This document shows positions 7,238-10,381 of a stretch of DNA of 10,381 bases, in pieces (the stretch's first letter is position 1; every line of letters starts with the position of its first letter). Origin of the DNA: an uncultured Lachnospiraceae bacterium. GTDB taxonomy: Bacteria; Bacillota; Clostridia; Lachnospirales; Lachnospiraceae. Location: contig CADCPL010000188.1 in the NCBI GenBank assembly GCA_902803305.1, positions 1-10,381 of the forward strand, read 5' to 3'. The notes beneath the pieces were generated by a model. The model had not been told where the DNA came from. It made no database searches and was given only the letters and a program-made list of their open reading frames with translations. The position numbers and the translations under genes were made by a program.

Positions 7238-7266
7238 ACTATAAACTCATTTTCATCTCTTGTCAA
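7238..7266 (-). promoter_or_regulatory. glnA operon promoter (sigma-A type)
   Basis: The minus strand has TTGACA (7266-7261), a 17-nt spacer and TATAGT (7243-7238). The -35 is a perfect consensus and the -10 differs at one base. The predicted start is near 7231, which gives a leader of about 166 nt. The -35 overlaps that of the opposing lysR promoter by five bases. Confidence 0.8.
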
Positions 7267-7288
7267 TGGTTTTTAAAATACATATAAT
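7260..7288 (+). promoter_or_regulatory. lysR promoter (sigma-A type)
   Basis: The plus strand has TTGTCA (7260-7265), a 17-nt spacer and a perfect TATAAT (7283-7288). The predicted start is near 7295, giving a leader of about 54 nt. Its -35 lies on the same bases as the glnA -35, so RNA polymerase probably cannot occupy both promoters at once. Confidence 0.72.
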
Positions 7289-7300
7289 ATTATTGCAACG

Positions 7301-7315
7301 ATACCTTTTGGGTAT
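7301..7315. promoter_or_regulatory. T-N11-A palindrome, probable LysR-family operator
   Basis: ATACC-TTTTG-GGTAT is a perfect 5-bp inverted repeat and contains the T-N11-A pattern (T7302, A7314) typical of LysR-family recognition sites. It sits at about +7 to +21 of the predicted lysR transcript and is centred near -77 of the predicted glnA start. These are positions expected for self-repression and for control of a divergent target. A looser TAT-N7-ATA dyad at 7291-7303 abuts it. Confidence 0.6.
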
Positions 7316-7348
7316 GGATCATTTTTGTTCGAATGCGGAGGTAAGACT

Positions 7349-8233
7349 ATGGAGCTGCGGCATTTACGGTATTTTCTCACGGTATGCGAAGAGATGAATT
7401 TCACAAAAGCAGCCGAGCGGCTCATGATAGCCCAGCCGCCCCTGTCACGTCAGATAAAGGATCTCGAGGAAGAACTCGGGGCTCCGCTTTTTGTGCGTCA
7501 GCACCACACGCTGGCTCTTACGGATGAAGGTGTCAGGTTCAGGTCTTACGCCAACCGTATCGTGTCTCTTGCGGACCGCTCGGTCGAGGATATCAAAGAG
7601 ATGAACACGGGACTTCAGGGCACCGTATATATAGCAGAGGTCGAAGGTAAAGCTCCGAGACTGACGTCGGGTTATATCGCGTCGTTTTCCAAGCTTCATC
7701 CCAACGTGCAGTTCAATATATGGAACGGAAACTCGGACGAAGTTACCGCCAGAGTAAAGAACGGTCTTGCAGATGTAGCAGTCATAATGGAGCCGTACGA
7801 TCCGAAAGATCTTCACAGCATCCCGATATACAAAGAGCCTTGGGTTGCGATGTTCTCATGCGATCATCCTCTTGCTAAAGCAAAAAAGAAAACCATCCCA
7901 CTGAAGCTCCTGGCAGACCATGACCTTATCATCCCTTCAAGGGGATCAAGGCTTCAGGAGATCAGCGACTGGTTTTCGCCTCTCGGTATAACTCCGAAGA
8001 TACGGGCAAGGATATCAAATGCCACGACCGTTTATGAACTTTGCGTACAAAATGTTGGGGTAGCCATATATCCTGCTGCCGCCGGAGATCTGATCCACGA
8101 CGACAGCGTGATGATCCGAAAGATAACGGATCCGGGATTCATGACTACTTACATCCTGATATATTCGGATGCACATCCGCTCTCTCCCGTTGCCGAAAAA
8201 TTCATCGAGCACGTGCTTGAGCAGATCAAGTGA
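7349..8233 (+). CDS. LysR-family transcriptional regulator
   Basis: The 294-residue product has the usual LysR-family length. Residues 1-60 form the winged helix-turn-helix: MELRHLRYFLTVCEEMNFTKAAERLMIAQPPLSRQIKDLEEELGAPLF, followed by the LTDEG wing. A linker helix leads to a two-lobed effector domain from about residue 90 (GTVYIAEVEG, then FSKLHPNVQFNIWNG and GLADVAVI). The start is the ATG at 7349 with GGAGG at 7337-7341 and a 7-nt spacer; a TTG 24 nt upstream would lie before that site. The ligand cannot be read from the sequence. It is divergent from the glutamine operon, as gltC is from gltAB in Bacillus subtilis, and a T-N11-A site lies between, so control of glnA-asnB-pyrG-gltB is the leading guess. 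The convergent cysteine genes are a second possible target, since LysR regulators such as CysB and CysL control sulfur genes. It ends 3 nt from the cysK stop. Confidence 0.93.
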   Translation: MELRHLRYFLTVCEEMNFTKAAERLMIAQPPLSRQIKDLEEELGAPLFVRQHHTLALTDEGVRFRSYANRIVSLADRSVEDIKEMNTGLQGTVYIAEVEGKAPRLTSGYIASFSKLHPNVQFNIWNGNSDEVTARVKNGLADVAVIMEPYDPKDLHSIPIYKEPWVAMFSCDHPLAKAKKKTIPLKLLADHDLIIPSRGSRLQEISDWFSPLGITPKIRARISNATTVYELCVQNVGVAIYPAAAGDLIHDDSVMIRKITDPGFMTTYILIYSDAHPLSPVAEKFIEHVLEQIK

Positions 8234-8236
8234 TCT

Positions 8237-9169
8237 TTACTCCGTAAACAGAGCCGTTGAATAATATCTGTCTCCGCTGTCGGGAAGAAGTGCCACTATG
8301 ACTTTTCCCTCATTCTCGGGCTTCTTTGCAAGATCTATAGCTGCATGAAGAGATGCGCCCGATGATATTCCAACGGAAATACCTTCCTTTTTGGCGAGCA
8401 GTTTTGCTGCCGCAAAAGCGTCTTCATTTGAAGCCTTATAGACCTCATCATATATTTTCGTATTAAGCACATCGGGAACGAAGCCCGCACCGATACCCTG
8501 GATCTTATGAGCCCCGGCTTTTCCTTCGGAAAGTACCGGTGAATCCTTCGGCTCAAGTGCGATGATCTTAACGTTCGGATTCTGTTCTTTGAGATACTCT
8601 CCCGTACCCGTTACGGTTCCGCCCGTACCTACTCCGGCGATGAAGATGTCAACCTTTCCGTCCGTATCCTTCCAAATCTCGGGACCGGTCGTTGCCTTAT
8701 GTATTGCCGGATTGGCGGGATTAACGAACTGTCCGGGAATGAATCCGCCGGGTATCTCCTTCGCAAGTTCCTGTGCCTTTTCTATGGCACCCTTCATTCC
8801 TTTAGATCCTTCGGTCAGCACGATCTCTGCACCGTATGCCTTAAGTATGCTCCTTCTTTCAACGCTCATCGTCTCGGGCATCGTCAGTATGATGCGGTAT
8901 CCCTTTGAAGCTGCGATCGCAGCAAGACCGATACCTGTATTTCCGGATGTGGGCTCGATTATGACCGATCCTTCCTTAAGCTGTCCTTTCTCCTCGGCAT
9001 CTTCGATCATCGCTTTTGCGATACGATCCTTGACGCTTCCCGCCGGGTTGAAATACTCAAGCTTTACAAGCACTGTTGCCTTAAGACCGAGTTCCTTTTC
9101 GATGTTGACAACCTCCACAAGAGGTGTGTTTCCTACAAGTCCCAGAGTTCCTTTGTAAATGTTAGCCAT
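8237..9169 (-). CDS. cysK: Cysteine synthase A (O-acetylserine sulfhydrylase)
   Basis: The PLP enzyme makes cysteine from O-acetylserine and sulfide in the cytoplasm. The 310-residue length is typical. Lys47 in NPAGSVKDR is the PLP lysine; TSGNTG (74-79) binds the substrate carboxylate; GTGGT (181-185) holds the cofactor phosphate; GISSGA (267-272) and PDSGDRYYST (296-305) are the C-terminal signatures. All are intact. The ATG at 9169 is preceded by GAGG 8 nt upstream and a nearer AAAGG. It follows the metY-like gene by 39 nt on the same strand with no terminator between, so the two are probably cotranscribed. CysM is less likely given the NTPLV and PDSGDRY context. Its TAA stop faces the lysR stop across 3 nt. 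Confidence 0.96.
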   Translation of the reverse strand: MANIYKGTLGLVGNTPLVEVVNIEKELGLKATVLVKLEYFNPAGSVKDRIAKAMIEDAEEKGQLKEGSVIIEPTSGNTGIGLAAIAASKGYRIILTMPETMSVERRSILKAYGAEIVLTEGSKGMKGAIEKAQELAKEIPGGFIPGQFVNPANPAIHKATTGPEIWKDTDGKVDIFIAGVGTGGTVTGTGEYLKEQNPNVKIIALEPKDSPVLSEGKAGAHKIQGIGAGFVPDVLNTKIYDEVYKASNEDAFAAAKLLAKKEGISVGISSGASLHAAIDLAKKPENEGKVIVALLPDSGDRYYSTALFTE

Positions 9170-9208
9170 ATCCTTTTCCTCTTTTCCTTAAAATGTATCA
9201 GGTCAATA

Positions 9209-10381
9209 TCAGATCGCTGCAAAACCGTTCTCAAGATCAGCGATGATATCATCTATATGTTCCGTTCCTATCGAAAGCCTGATCGTGTTTTCATTTATGC
9301 CCTGGTCGGCAAGTTCTTCCGCCGAAAGCTGAGAATGTGTTGTTGATGCGGGATGGATCACAAGACTCTTAACATCCGCAACGTTTGCGAGCAGTGAAAA
9401 GATCTTGAGATTGTCAATGAACTTCCACGCTTCATCGCGTCCGCCCTTTACATCAAATGTAAAGATGGAACCGCCGCCGTTCGGGAAGTATCTCTGATAC
9501 AGCGCATGATCGGGATGATCTGCAAGCGAGGGATGATTGACTTTCTCCACCTTCGGATGCTTCGAAAGGAACTCAACAACCTTCTTCGTATTCTCCACAT
9601 GTCTCTCGAGACGAAGCGACAGCGTCTCAACACCCTGAAGAAGAAGGAATGCATTAAACGGTGAGATCGTCGCTCCTGTATCTCTCAGAAGTATCGCCCT
9701 GATATATGTCACGAATGCAGCCGGTCCCACAACATCATAGAAGGATACTCCGTGGTAGCTCGGATTCGGTGCCGCGATGTTAGGATACTTGCCGCTCGCC
9801 TTCCAGTTAAACTTTCCGGACTCCACTATTATACCGCCAAGTGTGGTGCCGTGTCCCCCTATGAATTTTGTAGCGGAGTGTACGACTATATCGGCGCCGT
9901 GCTCGATGGGCCTGATAAGGAACGGTGTTCCGAACGTATTGTCAACAACAACGGGAAGTCCGTGCTTGTGAGCTATCTCTGCGATCGCATCGATATCGGG
10001 GATATCACTGTTGGGATTTCCGAGAGTCTCGAGGTATACGGCTCTTGTATTGTCCTTTATCGCAGCCTCAACCTCGGAAAGATTGTGCGCATCGACAAAT
10101 GTTGTCTCGATCCCGTACTGGGGAAGCGTATGTGCCAGAAGATTATAGCTTCCGCCGTATATTGTCTTCTGCGCAACTATATGTCCGCCGTTTGCAGCAA
10201 GTGCTTCTATCGTATATGTGATGGCTGCAGCTCCGGATGCAAGTGCAAGTGCTGCGCTTCCGCCTTCAAGTGCCGCAAGTCTCTTCTCGAGAACATCCTG
10301 CGTCGAGTTGGTAAGTCTGCCGTAAATGTTTCCTGCATCAGCCAGTCCGAATCTGTCGGCAGCGTGTTTGCTGTTATGAAA
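9209..10381 (-). CDS. metY: O-acetylhomoserine sulfhydrylase, MetY-like (N-terminus outside window)
   Basis: The frame is open from the right edge to TGA at 9209-9211, giving 390 residues. The family is usually about 425, so roughly 35 N-terminal residues are missing. It is a PLP enzyme of the Cys/Met metabolism family that makes homocysteine from O-acetylhomoserine and sulfide, with some members also accepting O-acetylserine. Visible signatures are GNIYGRLTNSTQDVLEKR, YLETLGNPNSDIPD, Asp147 of the fragment in VVDNTFGTPF, the PLP lysine Lys172 in VHSATKFIGGHGTTLGG, and the tail SLVIHPASTTHSQLSAEE with IRLSIGTEHIDD. The APNPSYHG and large middle insertion fit MetY rather than MetB or MetC. An internal Met at 9826 is not the start, since the conserved N-terminal half continues upstream of it. 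It precedes cysK by 39 nt, so homocysteine and cysteine synthesis from sulfide are paired. Confidence 0.94.
   Translation of the reverse strand, partial: FHNSKHAADRFGLADAGNIYGRLTNSTQDVLEKRLAALEGGSAALALASGAAAITYTIEALAANGGHIVAQKTIYGGSYNLLAHTLPQYGIETTFVDAHNLSEVEAAIKDNTRAVYLETLGNPNSDIPDIDAIAEIAHKHGLPVVVDNTFGTPFLIRPIEHGADIVVHSATKFIGGHGTTLGGIIVESGKFNWKASGKYPNIAAPNPSYHGVSFYDVVGPAAFVTYIRAILLRDTGATISPFNAFLLLQGVETLSLRLERHVENTKKVVEFLSKHPKVEKVNHPSLADHPDHALYQRYFPNGGGSIFTFDVKGGRDEAWKFIDNLKIFSLLANVADVKSLVIHPASTTHSQLSAEELADQGINENTIRLSIGTEHIDDIIADLENGFAAI

Noticed and set aside
7325..7348. TTG start extending the LysR regulator by eight residues (MFECGGKT)
   Set aside because: The extension contains the GGAGG that serves the ATG at 7349, and LysR proteins normally begin with MELR-type sequence.
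8223..8236. AGATC-AAGT-GATCT as a bidirectional terminator between lysR and cysK
   Set aside because: Only five AT-rich pairs and three T residues follow; too weak to call a terminator.

Overview
The window reads as a chromosomal stretch of a low-to-moderate GC Gram-positive anaerobe, most likely a member of the Clostridia and perhaps Lachnospiraceae (inference). The reasons are strong GGAGG-type ribosome binding sites at nearly every gene, sigma-A promoters with near-consensus hexamers, intrinsic terminators with U tracts, and a type III glutamine synthetase of about 700 residues, a form known from Bacteroides, cyanobacteria and Butyrivibrio-like Clostridia. All the genes are housekeeping metabolism. 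I see no mobile element, CRISPR array, tRNA or rRNA.

Layout. On the minus strand, read from about 7231 down to 1, lies a four-gene nitrogen-assimilation cluster: glnA (type III glutamine synthetase), asnB (glutamine-dependent asparagine synthase), pyrG (CTP synthase) and gltB (glutamate synthase large chain, cut by the left edge). Gaps are 79 nt, 27 nt and a 4-nt ATGA overlap. glnA makes glutamine, and the three genes after it each use glutamine as nitrogen donor, so the cluster is a producer followed by three consumers. 

The 283-nt gap 7066-7348 is the control region. It holds a minus-strand promoter (TTGACA-N17-TATAGT) and a plus-strand promoter (TTGTCA-N17-TATAAT) whose -35 boxes overlap almost completely, a T-N11-A palindrome of the LysR type, and a leader of about 166 nt for glnA. 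That leader contains an early intrinsic terminator and then two well-formed stem-loops. A second terminator-like hairpin sits between glnA and asnB. Both terminators are preceded by nearly the same 13-mer (GAGCAA[A/G]GGCGCT), which can fold into a small hairpin with a six-base AxxGxx loop that excludes the terminator. This resembles the second hairpin of ANTAR-protein antitermination targets. 

On the plus strand is one LysR-family regulator (7349-8233), divergent from the glutamine cluster in the same geometry as gltC-gltAB of Bacillus. It converges, with a 3-nt gap, on a sulfur pair on the minus strand: metY-like O-acetylhomoserine sulfhydrylase (cut by the right edge) followed by cysK (cysteine synthase). 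The regulator could serve the nitrogen operon, itself, or both. No wholly new protein family is visible. The most interesting material is in the RNA leaders and the shared control region.
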